From the NCBI GenBank assembly GCA_029263315.1, contig JAJCXR010000028.1:62001-126000 (forward strand): a stretch of DNA of 64,000 nucleotides, written 5' to 3'. Positions 37,324 through 46,217 of this stretch are shown here, in pieces; position 1 is the stretch's first letter, and each line of letters opens with the position of its first letter. Under the pieces are notes generated by a model. The model had not been told where the DNA came from and did not search any database. It worked only from the letters and a program-made list of their open reading frames with translations. Position numbers and translations under genes: made by a program. Source of the DNA: Acidobacteriota bacterium. Its GTDB lineage: Bacteria > Acidobacteriota > Thermoanaerobaculia > Multivoradales > J023.

Positions 37324-38841
37324 TCAGTCGTCGTGTCCTGCGGTACGGGTCGCCTGACGATCGAGGTGCAGCAGGTGGTTCGCCGGCGCAAAACGATCCG
37401 ATAGCAGCTGGGCCTGCGTCAGATCGACATCCAGCGGTTGTCGCCAGCGCAGGATCTCCTGCAGGCTGGGGACGAAGTCGTAGACCTCATCGAGATATCG
37501 AGCTCGGGCGGTGGGCTCGAGGCCCTGGAAGGCCATCGGTTCCGTCCGTGCCAGGAGGAGGTGGTTGCCGGAGCCGCGGACGGCGAAGAGAGAGAGAAAC
37601 GGGAAGCTCTGGTGGACACTGCGCAGCACAGCGCTGGTGAACGGGCTGTCCGGCCCTGAAACCAAATTGACCCCGAAGACGCCACCCGGGGCGAGGTGTT
37701 GTCGCACCTCGGCGAAGAACTCGACGGTGGTCAGATGAAAGGGGACGGCGGAGCCGATGTACGTATCAGCGTAGATGTAGTCCCATTGGCGGTCGCTGTT
37801 CTCGAGGAAGCGCCTGGCGTCGTCGATGTGCACCCGTTGTGAGGGCTGGGGACGAAAGCCCATGTACTGCTCAGCGATCTCCGCCACGGCGGGATCGATC
37901 TCCACCATGTCGACTTGGAGATCCGGCAGCTGTTGCTGCATCAGCCGACCGACGCTACCGGCTCCCATGCCCAGAACCAGCATGCTCTGCGGTGCCGGGG
38001 CCACCAGCAAGGCCGCCGATGCATGGCGTGGATAGGATAGTGCCGCCTCGCCGCTGGCCAAGTCGATGGCCGAGTGGCGTGTGCCGTCGCTGACCAGGTA
38101 GCGGATGCCATGCTGATCGTAGACTTGCAGGGATTGGTAGGCGGTGATGCGGTCCACCAAGGGTTCGAGCCCGGCATGGGTCTGCCAACTGGGTTGCCAT
38201 AGGGTGAGCACCGTCAGGACACCGGCCAGCAGCAGCCACGACCGTTGCCGCCGAGGCTCCGTCGCCAGGGCCGCAAGGCAGGGGATCAGGGTGCCGAGGA
38301 TCAAGATGGCGAAGATGGTGTCGAGCGAGAGGTAGGGAATCAGCAGAAAGGTGGCGCCGAGGGTTCCCACCAGGCTACCGCCGGTGGACAGGGCATAGAG
38401 TTGGCCACTGGTGCTGCCCAGCAGGGCCAGATCCCGGGTTGCCAGCTTGATGGCAAAGGGGGCCACCGTCGAAAGGAAGACGGTGATCGGGGCGAACAGG
38501 AAGAGTGTCGCCAGCAAGGTGCCAGCCGGCGAGCCGGCGGTCCACCCACCCAGGGCGGCGACCACCTGGGAACCGAAAGCGGCCACTAACAGTTGCAGGG
38601 CCGCGGCGCAGAGCAGCAGGCGACCGAGCATCGGCATCTCGGGACGGCGATCCGCCAGCTGTCCACCCCAGGAATATCCCACCGCCATGGCGCCCAGGAA
38701 GACCCCGATGATCGAGCCCCAAACGTAAACGCTATTGCCGAAATGGGGTGCCAGGACTCGGCTTGAAACCATCTCGAGGGCCATCAAGACGCCGGCGGGT
38801 AACAGGACGATGATCAGGAAACGGAGCTGGTGCAAGCTCAT
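37324..38841 (-). CDS. Membrane-fused spermidine-synthase-like protein
   Basis: 505 residues from ATG 38841. A GTG at 38916 is also open, but a TATAAT -10 (complement of 38902-38907) lies downstream of it, so I prefer 38841. N-terminal ~210 residues have several membrane segments (FLIIVLLPAGVLMALEMVSS; GSIIGVFLGAMAVGYSWGGQ; TLFLFAPITVFLSTVAPFAI). The C-terminal half has a SAM-type Rossmann fold: MLVLGMGAGSVGRLMQQQ, VDMVEIDPAVAEIAEQYM, YIYADTYIGSAVPFHLTTVE (spermidine-synthase-like Asp). Such MFS-spermidine synthase fusions may make or export polyamines. Convergent with bioA, 8 bp apart. Confidence 0.85.
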   Translation of the reverse strand: MSLHQLRFLIIVLLPAGVLMALEMVSSRVLAPHFGNSVYVWGSIIGVFLGAMAVGYSWGGQLADRRPEMPMLGRLLLCAAALQLLVAAFGSQVVAALGGWTAGSPAGTLLATLFLFAPITVFLSTVAPFAIKLATRDLALLGSTSGQLYALSTGGSLVGTLGATFLLIPYLSLDTIFAILILGTLIPCLAALATEPRRQRSWLLLAGVLTVLTLWQPSWQTHAGLEPLVDRITAYQSLQVYDQHGIRYLVSDGTRHSAIDLASGEAALSYPRHASAALLVAPAPQSMLVLGMGAGSVGRLMQQQLPDLQVDMVEIDPAVAEIAEQYMGFRPQPSQRVHIDDARRFLENSDRQWDYIYADTYIGSAVPFHLTTVEFFAEVRQHLAPGGVFGVNLVSGPDSPFTSAVLRSVHQSFPFLSLFAVRGSGNHLLLARTEPMAFQGLEPTARARYLDEVYDFVPSLQEILRWRQPLDVDLTQAQLLSDRFAPANHLLHLDRQATRTAGHDD

Positions 38842-39114
38842 CGTGGTGAATTTCGACGGCGGCAAGGTTGTTTCATGGCCAAATGACTCAGCATGGGCGA
38901 AATTATACTCAGCCACGAATATTGAAGACCGTCAATTTTTGCCGGTCTTGCCGTCCCCGCCGCTCTTGGCACCTCACCCGGCGGCAGCGCAACGGGGGCT
39001 GAAGTTCTCCGCCAGGGGTGGAGGGTTTGCCGGTTTTTTGTCGCGTAGATAAGCAAGACGCCATGTGTATATGTATCGGATTCGAAGCCGCAGCTCAACC
39101 GCCTAGGAGCTCCC

Positions 39115-40899
39115 ATGATCGATACTTCTCAGCCGGCCGTCGCTCCCCACTTCGATGTGGTGATCGTCGGCGCGGGCCTGGCGGGCCTGACCTTGGCCCG
39201 TCATCTATTGCTCGACAGTGATCGTTCCGTGCTGCTGTTGGACCGCCAAACGCAAATACCGCCTTCCCGTCAGAAGGTAGGGGAGTCCTGCGTCCAGGTC
39301 AGTGGTTACTACTTGTCTCGGGTGCTCGACCTGGAAGAGCACTTGATGAACGAGCATTGCCTCAAGTACAACCTGCGATTCTATTGGAAGACCGCCGGCC
39401 TGGAGAATCGACGTTTCGAGGATTTCAGCCAGTCCTACGTGCGCAAGATCTCCAACATTTGTAGTTATCAGCTGGATCGCAACCGCTTGGAAGAGGAGCT
39501 TCTGCATCTCAACAACAGGGAGGCCCGTTTTTGCTTCCAAGGGGGAAGCCAGAAGCTGAAGATCGATGTGGCGGAGGAACCCACGCTGTCGCACGCCGTG
39601 ACCTTCGAGCAGAACGGTATCGAGAAGCGTTACCGCGCCGGTTGGGTTGTTGATACGACGGGGCGAAATCGGGTGCTGGCTCGACAGCTCGACCTGAAAC
39701 GACCGAGCCCCATTGAGCATGGTACCTACTTCGCGTGGGTGGATGGCCTGATCGATATCGAAAGGCTCACCGACCGCAGCCGACGTCAAGTGCGTCTCAA
39801 TCCAGACCGTTCCCACACCGGGCATCTGCCCTTCTGGCTGGCCACCAACCATTTCATGGGCGAGGGGTTCTGGTTGTGGGTCATTCCCCTGCGCGGCAAA
39901 ACAAGCCTCGGTGTCGTCTACGACCAGAAGCTCTTTCCCCACCGATTCAACAGTGGCGAAGAGCTGGTGCAGTGGATCTGTCAGGCGTTTCCGCTCTTCG
40001 CCGACGACTTGCCCAAGCGTCAAGTGTTGTGCCAAGGGGGTTTCCGCAGCTTCGCCCACGATTCCAGGCAAGTCTTGAGCACCCAGCGCTGGGCCGCCTC
40101 CGGCGAGGCGGGTCGTTTCAATGATCCCCTCTACAGCCCCGGCGGGGATTTGATCTCCATCCACAACACCCTGATCGTCGACGCCATCTTGCACGATCAG
40201 GCAACGGACTTCGAAGCCCGAGTGCGGCAGGGAGAGCAGCTGTTGCGGGCCATCTACGAGGCCTATCTTCCCACCTACACCTCCAGCTATGACGCCCTCG
40301 GGGACGCCGAGACCTTTTCGATGAAATACACCTGGGAGCTGTCGATCTACTTCGCTCTCTATGTTTTTCCCTTCATCAATGATCTCTTCACGGAGCGGGC
40401 CTTTGTGGTGGGCTACCTACGCCAGTTCAGCCGTCTTGGGGCGGTAAATCGCGGTTTGCAAAGCTTCTTGAGCTCTTTTTATCAATGGAAGAAGCAACAC
40501 GCGGTGCCGTTGAGCCAGCCGACGTTCTTCGACTTCACCGAGTTGACGACTCTCGGCCAAGCCGAGTCCACCTTCTACCGAGTTGGGGTGACACCGCAGG
40601 AAGGTAAGAAGATCGTGCGAGAGCAGGTGGACAATCTAATGGAGCTGGCTCGTTTCATCGTCGTTCACGTGGCGGCCACCGTCCTCGGTGACGATAAGTT
40701 GTTGTGCAACGCCGCCTTCGTCCGCAGCTTTGTCCTCGAGGACTTGAGCTTTGACTTGGCGGATCTGGAACGCCGCCGCCAGGAGGCCAGGGCGGCTAGC
40801 GACGGCGACGCCCTGCATGCTTGGTCGTTGGATCCTTTTGTCATGGAACGGTTCCGCACCGCCCGCCAGCCGCAAGAGGCTCACGGGGTGTTGCAGTGA
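39115..40899 (+). CDS. FAD-dependent halogenase-family oxidoreductase
   Basis: 594 residues, ATG 39115 with TAGGAG upstream. The dinucleotide-binding start is VVIVGAGLAGLTLARHLLL; next KVGESCVQVSGYYL, a Lys-Gly-Glu-Ser segment seen in flavin halogenases and geranylgeranyl-reductase-like enzymes. GFWLWVIPLRGKTSLGVV matches the GWxWxIP motif of halogenases, with Phe for the first Trp. GEAGRFNDPLYSPGGDLISI is the second FAD region. A ~180-residue C-terminal extension (LSSFYQWKKQHAVPLSQP) is specific. Overlaps the carotenoid oxygenase (GTG start option) by a few bases and precedes it by 14 bp from its likely ATG, so the two probably act on one metabolite. Halogenation, epoxidation or reduction remain possible. 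Confidence 0.78.
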   Translation: MIDTSQPAVAPHFDVVIVGAGLAGLTLARHLLLDSDRSVLLLDRQTQIPPSRQKVGESCVQVSGYYLSRVLDLEEHLMNEHCLKYNLRFYWKTAGLENRRFEDFSQSYVRKISNICSYQLDRNRLEEELLHLNNREARFCFQGGSQKLKIDVAEEPTLSHAVTFEQNGIEKRYRAGWVVDTTGRNRVLARQLDLKRPSPIEHGTYFAWVDGLIDIERLTDRSRRQVRLNPDRSHTGHLPFWLATNHFMGEGFWLWVIPLRGKTSLGVVYDQKLFPHRFNSGEELVQWICQAFPLFADDLPKRQVLCQGGFRSFAHDSRQVLSTQRWAASGEAGRFNDPLYSPGGDLISIHNTLIVDAILHDQATDFEARVRQGEQLLRAIYEAYLPTYTSSYDALGDAETFSMKYTWELSIYFALYVFPFINDLFTERAFVVGYLRQFSRLGAVNRGLQSFLSSFYQWKKQHAVPLSQPTFFDFTELTTLGQAESTFYRVGVTPQEGKKIVREQVDNLMELARFIVVHVAATVLGDDKLLCNAAFVRSFVLEDLSFDLADLERRRQEARAASDGDALHAWSLDPFVMERFRTARQPQEAHGVLQ

Positions 40900-40913
40900 G
40901 CCCAGGAGTAGAG

Positions 40914-42389
40914 ATGCCGCCGCAGCCCCCAGGGGTGGAGGTCGCGACGGATCACGCACCCTTGCTGGAACGGTTCTTCGATCTCGAGGTGCGCGAGGAA
41001 CGCTACGTCATCGACGACATCGAGGGCCATATCCCGGACTTCGTGCGCGGCTCGTATTACGTCAATGGGCCGGCACGTTTTCGCCGTGGAGAGCAACGCT
41101 ACGGCCACTGGCTCGACGGTGACGGCATGGTGGCGGCGCTGCATTTCGATGCCGGGGTCGGCGGCCGCGGTCTGGTGATGGAGTGGGTGCAGCGTTTTGT
41201 GCGCAGCCACAAGTGGATGGCGGAAGAGGAGGCCGGCGAGGCCCTGTTCCGTACCTTCGGCACCTCTTTTGCTGGCGATCGGCTGGTGCGGGGCATCGCC
41301 CTGGCCTCACCGATCAACGTCAGCGCCTACCACTTTGCGGACCAGCTCCTGGCCTTCGGCGAGCAGGGACTGCCGTTTGCCCTCGATCCGCGCAGCCTCG
41401 AAACCGTCGGCGAGCATACCTTCGGTCGCCGGCTCAACGCCATCAGCCCCTTCTCGGCGCATCCCAATTTTGATCCCCTGAGCGGCGAGATGCACAACTT
41501 TGGTGTGTCGTTTTCGGCCCGTTCACCGCTTATCCACTTCTATCGCTTCAACGCCCAGGGCGAGCTCTTGGAGCGTCGCCGTCGACCGTTGGAGCGACCG
41601 GTTTCGATCCACGATTTTGCCTTGGCCCCTCGTCATCTGGTGGTCTATGCCAGTCCCCATGTGCTCGACATGGAAGCCCTGTCGGCGGCGGACGCCACCT
41701 TGATGCAAGCCTTGACTTGGCGCCCCGAGTTGGGCAGCCAGTTGCTGCTCGAGCCCCGGAACGGGGAAGGGGAGATGTTGCGCCTGGAGATCGGCAACGG
41801 TTATTGCTTGCACCTCATCGGCTGTTTCGAGGCGCAAGGTCGGCTGATGGTCGACCTCGTCGAGCTGACGCAGCCGGTCTACGATCAGTACGAGGTGCCG
41901 CAGCTCTTTGCCGATGTACGTCCGGCCCAACCGGTGCGTTACGTGATCGATACGGAAGCGGAAAGGGTGGTCGAGCGGCGGATCATCGCAGACTCGAGGA
42001 TGTGTGATTTCCCGGCCATCGATCCGAGGTTTGTCGGCCGCGACTATGGGGATTTTTGGGTTCTTGCTCTCTCCGCCAGCGGGCAGTCGGGGCGCAAGTT
42101 CTTCGATCAGCTGGTGCGCTTCGATTGGCACCATGAGAGCGTCGGCAGCGCCTGGACGGCTCCGAAGTTCTGCTACCTCGGGGGAGAGCCGGTGATGGTT
42201 CCCGACCCTGCGAAACGCCGTGGCGGGGTGGTCATCTGTCAGCACTTCGATGCCCAAGAGCAGCGTTCCTCGATCCTTCTCTTCGATGCCCTCGACCTCG
42301 CCAAGGGGCCCTTGGCGAGACTGCGGTTACGACATCCGATACCGCCCGGTTTCCACGCCAGCTTTCATCCCGGCACGGGTCCGTCCTGA
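40914..42389 (+). CDS. Carotenoid-cleavage-oxygenase (RPE65/CCD) family protein
   Basis: 491 residues from ATG 40914, with AGGAG 5 nt upstream (40904-40908); GTG 40896 is an alternative. Non-haem iron beta-propeller that cleaves carotenoid or stilbene double bonds. The four iron His are visible in order: SAHPNFDPLSGEMHNFG, PVSIHDFALAPRHLVVY, NGYCLHLIGCFEAQG and IPPGFHASFHPG. N-terminal HIPDFVRGSYYVNGPARF and DGDGMVAALHF are family landmarks. It follows the halogenase-family gene with almost no gap. The substrate is not evident; a halogenated or polyene product is a guess. Confidence 0.9.
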   Translation: MPPQPPGVEVATDHAPLLERFFDLEVREERYVIDDIEGHIPDFVRGSYYVNGPARFRRGEQRYGHWLDGDGMVAALHFDAGVGGRGLVMEWVQRFVRSHKWMAEEEAGEALFRTFGTSFAGDRLVRGIALASPINVSAYHFADQLLAFGEQGLPFALDPRSLETVGEHTFGRRLNAISPFSAHPNFDPLSGEMHNFGVSFSARSPLIHFYRFNAQGELLERRRRPLERPVSIHDFALAPRHLVVYASPHVLDMEALSAADATLMQALTWRPELGSQLLLEPRNGEGEMLRLEIGNGYCLHLIGCFEAQGRLMVDLVELTQPVYDQYEVPQLFADVRPAQPVRYVIDTEAERVVERRIIADSRMCDFPAIDPRFVGRDYGDFWVLALSASGQSGRKFFDQLVRFDWHHESVGSAWTAPKFCYLGGEPVMVPDPAKRRGGVVICQHFDAQEQRSSILLFDALDLAKGPLARLRLRHPIPPGFHASFHPGTGPS

Positions 42390-42448
42390 GCCGCTGCCGG
42401 GCATCTGGAATGGGTCGAAGACATCGGGTTGAGCGGATAGCACATGCT

Positions 42449-42464
42449 ATGCTGCCTGCAGCAT
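42449..42464. promoter_or_regulatory. Palindrome upstream of the contractile-injection cluster
   Basis: ATGCTGC-CT-GCAGCAT, 7-bp perfect half-sites, 36 bp ahead of the first cluster gene (42501). A further near-palindrome AGCACATGCT is directly to its left. TTGAGC at 42429-42434 is a poor -35. Candidate operator for the CIS operon or a short hairpin. Confidence 0.35.
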
Positions 42465-42500
42465 CAAGCAGCACACAAGTCGAGCAGTAGGAGGTCGAAG

Positions 42501-43172
42501 GTGATAGAGCACGTCGATCAACGCATGGCGGACTGGGTGGTCTCGCAGTTGGGAGATATTGTGGTAGACCACGGCCCACCGGCGGCGTCCGAGGTGTCCG
42601 AGGCGACGATCCAGCTCTATCTGATGGATCTCTTCCCGGCGCCCGCACCGCCGGGTGGGGCCCGACCGCCCCAGCGTTGGACCCTACGCTACCTGGTGAC
42701 CTCCACGGCCTCCTCGATCTCGCTATCCCATGGATTGCTCGGCAAACTGGCCACCGCGGCCTTGGAAGTCGCCGACTTCGAAGTGCAGGGTGAGCCCATC
42801 TCGCCGCACCTCTGGCTGGCCTTTGGCGTGGCGCCCCGGCCGGCCCTGATCTTGCGTGTCCCGATGACCCATGAAACCCCACGTCCTAGGGCGCCTTCGG
42901 TGCGTCAACCCCTAGAGCTGACCAGCCGGACGATGGGCCGCTTGGAGGGTGTCGTATTGGGACCCGGAGACTATCCCTTGGTGGGGGCGCGGGTCACCGT
43001 GCCCGGCCTCGACAAGTTCGTGCTGACCGACCCCAACGGGAAATTTACCTTGGCGGGTGTGCCTGCCGACGTTCGACGACTGCGTGTGGAATGCAAAGGA
43101 AAAGGGCTCGATGTCGATGCCCGGTCCGGCGGTGAGCCCCTGGTGATCCGATACCAAACCTTGGAGGACTGA
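42501..43172 (+). CDS. CIS cap / Pvc16-like protein (DUF4255) with C-terminal carboxypeptidase-regulatory-like domain
   Basis: 223 residues from GTG 42501 (AGGAGG 6-7 nt upstream, 42489-42494). The N-terminal ~140 residues (IEHVDQRMADWVVSQLGDIV, RYLVTSTASSISLSHGLLGK) follow the DUF4255/Pvc16 fold, which caps the tube-sheath end in extracellular contractile injection systems. A second domain (MGRLEGVVLGPGDYPLVGAR, GKFTLAGVPADVRRLRVEC) is CarboxypepD_reg-like Ig. First gene of the cluster, with sheath starting 2 bp after its stop. Confidence 0.85.
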   Translation: MIEHVDQRMADWVVSQLGDIVVDHGPPAASEVSEATIQLYLMDLFPAPAPPGGARPPQRWTLRYLVTSTASSISLSHGLLGKLATAALEVADFEVQGEPISPHLWLAFGVAPRPALILRVPMTHETPRPRAPSVRQPLELTSRTMGRLEGVVLGPGDYPLVGARVTVPGLDKFVLTDPNGKFTLAGVPADVRRLRVECKGKGLDVDARSGGEPLVIRYQTLED

Positions 43173-43173
43173 G

Positions 43174-44388
43174 ATGGTGAGTTACATGACCCCCGGTGTC
43201 TACATCGAGGAAATATCCACTGGCGCTCGTCCCATCGAAGCGGTGGGTACCAGCACGGCAGCCTTCCTCGGTATCGCGCCGAGCCTCGAGGCCCACCTCG
43301 GGGAAGCGGTGGCGATCAATAATCCTAGCCAGTTCCGGCGCGAATTTGTCGGCGACAGCCGGCAGAGCACCGCCCTGTCGAACGCAGTTTTTGGCTACTT
43401 TCGCAACGGCGGAAGCCGTTGTTATGTTGTCAACTTGGGGGCCGACGGTATCTTGCAAGGCTCAGCCGGTGAGCGACAAGGCATTCAGTTGTTGGAGGTC
43501 ATTGAAGAGATCGCCATCGTGGCGGCCCCCGGCTTCACCGACGCGGCCTCCTATGAGGCGCTGCTCAGCCATTGCGAAAACCTCGGTGACCGTTTTGCCA
43601 TCCTCGATGCGCCCCAGAAGGTGGGCAATATCGACGGCTTGAAGAGGGTGGCCACCGCGTCCCGGCGCAAGGCGTCGGCGGAAGGGGAGGCGGCAGCACC
43701 GGAAGCCGCCGGCTTGCGTCCCCGGGCCTCGGACCGGGGCTTTGGAGCGTTCTATTTCCCCTGGATCACCATCGCTGATCCGCTCGATCCCAAGACCTTG
43801 GTCGATTGTCCCCCCAGCGGTCACATGGCGGGAATCTATGCCCGTACCGACGGCACCCGTGGTGTGCACAAGGCGCCGGCCAATGCCCTGGTGCAAGGGG
43901 CCCTCAACGTCACCTACAGGGTCAGCCAGGCGGAGCAGGGGGAGCTCAACATGAGCAGCGTCAATTGCATCCGCTTCTTCCATCGGGAAGGTATTCGCGT
44001 CTGGGGCGGCCGTACCTTGGCCGCCGGCTCCAGCGAATGGCGCTACATCAATGTGCGGCGCCTCTTCAGTATGGTGGAGGAGTCCATCGGACGGAGCACC
44101 CGGTGGGTGACCTTCGAGCCCAATGATCGCTCCCTGTGGGAGAGCATTCGGCGGGACGTGCGCGCGTTTCTCATGCAGCTGTGGCGGGACGGCGCGCTGA
44201 TGGGGGCAACGCCGGAGGAAGCCTTCTTTGTGCAATGTGATGCGGAAACCAATCCGCCGGAGTCCATCGATCAAGGCAAAGTGGTGGCGGTCATTGGGCT
44301 GGCGCCGGTGAAGCCGGCCGAGTTCGTCATTTTTCGTATCGGCCAGAGTGCCGCCGGCACTGAAGTCGAGACTGAAGGAGAGAGCTGA
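43174..44388 (+). CDS. CIS contractile sheath protein
   Basis: 404 residues. YMTPGVYIEEISTGARPIEA is the canonical sheath N-terminus that forms the extended donor strand. The C-terminus WESIRRDVRAFLMQLWRDGA, FFVQCDAETNPPE and VAVIGLAPVKPAEFVIFRI is the Phage_sheath_1C domain. NVTYRVSQAEQGELNMSSVN and RYINVRRLFSMVEESI are typical core segments. Builds the spring-loaded outer helix around the tube and shortens on firing. Only this one sheath gene is present, whereas PVC/AFP-type systems carry two or three. Confidence 0.95.
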   Translation: MVSYMTPGVYIEEISTGARPIEAVGTSTAAFLGIAPSLEAHLGEAVAINNPSQFRREFVGDSRQSTALSNAVFGYFRNGGSRCYVVNLGADGILQGSAGERQGIQLLEVIEEIAIVAAPGFTDAASYEALLSHCENLGDRFAILDAPQKVGNIDGLKRVATASRRKASAEGEAAAPEAAGLRPRASDRGFGAFYFPWITIADPLDPKTLVDCPPSGHMAGIYARTDGTRGVHKAPANALVQGALNVTYRVSQAEQGELNMSSVNCIRFFHREGIRVWGGRTLAAGSSEWRYINVRRLFSMVEESIGRSTRWVTFEPNDRSLWESIRRDVRAFLMQLWRDGALMGATPEEAFFVQCDAETNPPESIDQGKVVAVIGLAPVKPAEFVIFRIGQSAAGTEVETEGES

Positions 44389-44879
44389 TGCCCCAAGATG
44401 CAACCGACCAGGCGGCCCAGAAGCAGACCGGAAACTATGTCGATCCCTATGCGGCCTACAACTTCCGCATGGAAGTTGGCAAGGAGGTGGCGGGGTACTT
44501 CACCGAGTGCAGTGGGCTCGGGGCCCGTGTTGAGGCCATCCAGTGGCGGGCCGGTGATTCCGGACGCCGCGTACATCGGCTGCCAGGTCGCCTGGAATAT
44601 GCCGATGTCACCCTGCGCTACGGTCTCACCGCCTCGACCCACCTGTGGGATTGGTTCACCCAAGTGATGCAAGGCAAGAGCGATCGACGGAACGTGTCGA
44701 TCATCCTGCTCGATAATCAGGATCAGGAGGTTCTGCGCTGGAATCTCTACGACGCTTGGCCCGTCGAATGGCTCGGCGCTCCCCTCGATGCCTTGGGTAA
44801 AGAGGTGGCGGTGGAGACCATGACCTTGGTTTACGAGTCGTTGGATCGCTCGGGACCCCAAGGGACCCAGGGCGGCTAA
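44388..44879 (+). CDS. CIS inner tube protein (gp19-like)
   Basis: 163 residues, ATG overlaps the sheath stop (ATGA-type overlap). YVDPYAAYNFRMEVGKEVAG, FTECSGLGARVEAIQWRAG, VTLRYGLTASTHLWDWFTQV and ILLDNQDQEVLRWNLYDAWP are diagnostic of T4 gp19/Hcp-like tail-tube proteins from eCIS. Polymerises as hexameric rings forming the puncturing tube. Only one tube gene is present. Confidence 0.95.
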   Translation: MPQDATDQAAQKQTGNYVDPYAAYNFRMEVGKEVAGYFTECSGLGARVEAIQWRAGDSGRRVHRLPGRLEYADVTLRYGLTASTHLWDWFTQVMQGKSDRRNVSIILLDNQDQEVLRWNLYDAWPVEWLGAPLDALGKEVAVETMTLVYESLDRSGPQGTQGG

Positions 44880-46217
44880 GTGTCGAGCTCGTCCACTCCG
44901 GGCCCCGGCCCGCTGGTCCCGGCCCATGATGGCGGTGGATGGAGGCGTATGCTCAGCCGACGCCTGCTCACCCCCCTGGCCAGGCGTTTGTTGCGCTGGA
45001 GCGATCGTCTTCAACCCTCCTCTCCCCTGAGTGAGCCCTCAGCCTCGGGGAACAGCCCTCCTGGGGTTCCTGAAGCGGCGACGCGGCCACGTCGAGCACC
45101 GCCGTCCGGTGGACCGCCAGAGCATTGGTTGGCGCATATTCGTCAGCGCCGTCCGGAGCTGCTGCCCGGACTTCTGGGGGACACTCCCGGGGCTCCGGAA
45201 GGATGGCTGGAGTCGGCTGCCGCAGAAGGGGGCATCGTCGTTCCCGCCGCCATGGTGTCGACAAACTTTCCGCAATCAAACCACGGTGGGGCACGGCCCG
45301 CCGCCGCCCCTCCCCACGGTTCGGAGCTGCCCCGATTCGCCGTCCGTCAACCTCCGCCACCAGCGCCCGGGCCGTCCTTCGCGGTGGCGATGCCGTCCAC
45401 AGATGGAGCGTCGGCGGCAGCATCCGAGTCACCGGTCGGTCGTCCTACGGATGGCACTGCGGCCCCTGCGCAGTCGGCGAGCACCCGGTCCTCGTTTGGC
45501 GACCCGACAGCAACGCGGTCACTGGCGACTCCGCCCCCTCCAGAGCCGTCCTGGCCGGAGTCGCCACCGTGGGAAAAAGCTCGCCAGGCTGTGAGATCTG
45601 GCTCGGGGTTTGCGGAGTTACCTGAGCGTCCGCAGGTGCCTGGCACCCAAGTTCTGATGCGTCCGCAGGTGCCTGGCACCGGTCTAGCGGCCCATATGGA
45701 GGCGCATCAACCGCAGGTGCCTGGCACTCCTTCGGGCTCTTTTCCGCAGGTGCCTGGCACCACCCTTGACGGCCACCCGCAGGTGCCTGGCACCTATTCC
45801 GGTATCGCCTCGGAATCGCTTCTGCACGAAGTGCCTGGCACTGGGTCGACCTTTCCCCCGCAGGTGCCTGGCACCTCCCGTGGGCGCCTGGCCTGGCCGC
45901 CGGGCGGCCGCGCCGGGGGCGTCATCGAAGGCCGTTTTCCAGCCTCGGAGCGCAGGACGGTGGAGCCCCGCCATCCGTTCGCCGAGCATTGGGCAGACGG
46001 AAGGGCGACCGGTCCCCCAGCGACTAGGTCCCCAGCGACAGGTTCCCCAGCGACAGAGTCCTCAGCAACGCAATGCTCGGCGACGCCCGACCGTTGGCCG
46101 ACCCTGCCGTCGCCGGACGAAGCCATGGTCACGCCCCGGCGGGTGTCGGCGAATCTGCGACCGGCACACCGGCAACGCATGCAGCGGGAGCAGCGGGGAG
46201 AGCCATGGAACGGGTGA
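44880..46217 (+). CDS. Disordered repeat protein in the CIS cluster
   Basis: 445 residues from GTG 44880, directly after the tube stop. Almost wholly low complexity (Pro, Ser, Gly, Ala, Arg). Residues ~250-335 contain seven (P/H)(Q/E)VPGT motifs from seven near-identical palindromic DNA units. Residues ~380-405 have a second repeat of SPAT-type five-residue units. No helical region long enough for a tape measure, no fold, no TM. Its place, between tube and LysM adaptor, is where other clusters carry small conserved genes. It could be a flexible scaffold, a length regulator or a cargo linker; none is shown. The C-terminus overlaps the next gene by 13 bp. Confidence 0.65.
   Translation: MSSSSTPGPGPLVPAHDGGGWRRMLSRRLLTPLARRLLRWSDRLQPSSPLSEPSASGNSPPGVPEAATRPRRAPPSGGPPEHWLAHIRQRRPELLPGLLGDTPGAPEGWLESAAAEGGIVVPAAMVSTNFPQSNHGGARPAAAPPHGSELPRFAVRQPPPPAPGPSFAVAMPSTDGASAAASESPVGRPTDGTAAPAQSASTRSSFGDPTATRSLATPPPPEPSWPESPPWEKARQAVRSGSGFAELPERPQVPGTQVLMRPQVPGTGLAAHMEAHQPQVPGTPSGSFPQVPGTTLDGHPQVPGTYSGIASESLLHEVPGTGSTFPPQVPGTSRGRLAWPPGGRAGGVIEGRFPASERRTVEPRHPFAEHWADGRATGPPATRSPATGSPATESSATQCSATPDRWPTLPSPDEAMVTPRRVSANLRPAHRQRMQREQRGEPWNG
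45635..45875 (+). repeat. Seven-copy palindromic repeat array, spacing 33-48-33-33-48-33 bp
   Basis: GGTGCCTGGCACC copies start at 45635, 45668, 45716, 45749, 45782, 45830 and 45863. Five are perfect. The third ends in T (one mismatch). The sixth is AGTGCC-T-GGCACT, changed at both ends so the palindrome is kept. Six are preceded by CCGCA. The pattern repeats as two 114-bp blocks (45635-45749-45863) although the DNA between motifs differs. In frame it reads QVPGT. Confidence 0.9.

Noticed and set aside
45635..45875. CRISPR-like array (short repeats with unique spacers)
   Set aside because: Repeats are 13-17 bp, spacing comes in two codon-multiple lengths, the array is inside a continuous reading frame and there are no cas genes.
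44880..46217. Disordered repeat protein as tape measure
   Set aside because: No long coiled-coil or helical heptads; low-complexity Pro/Ser/Gly composition; kept only as a question.
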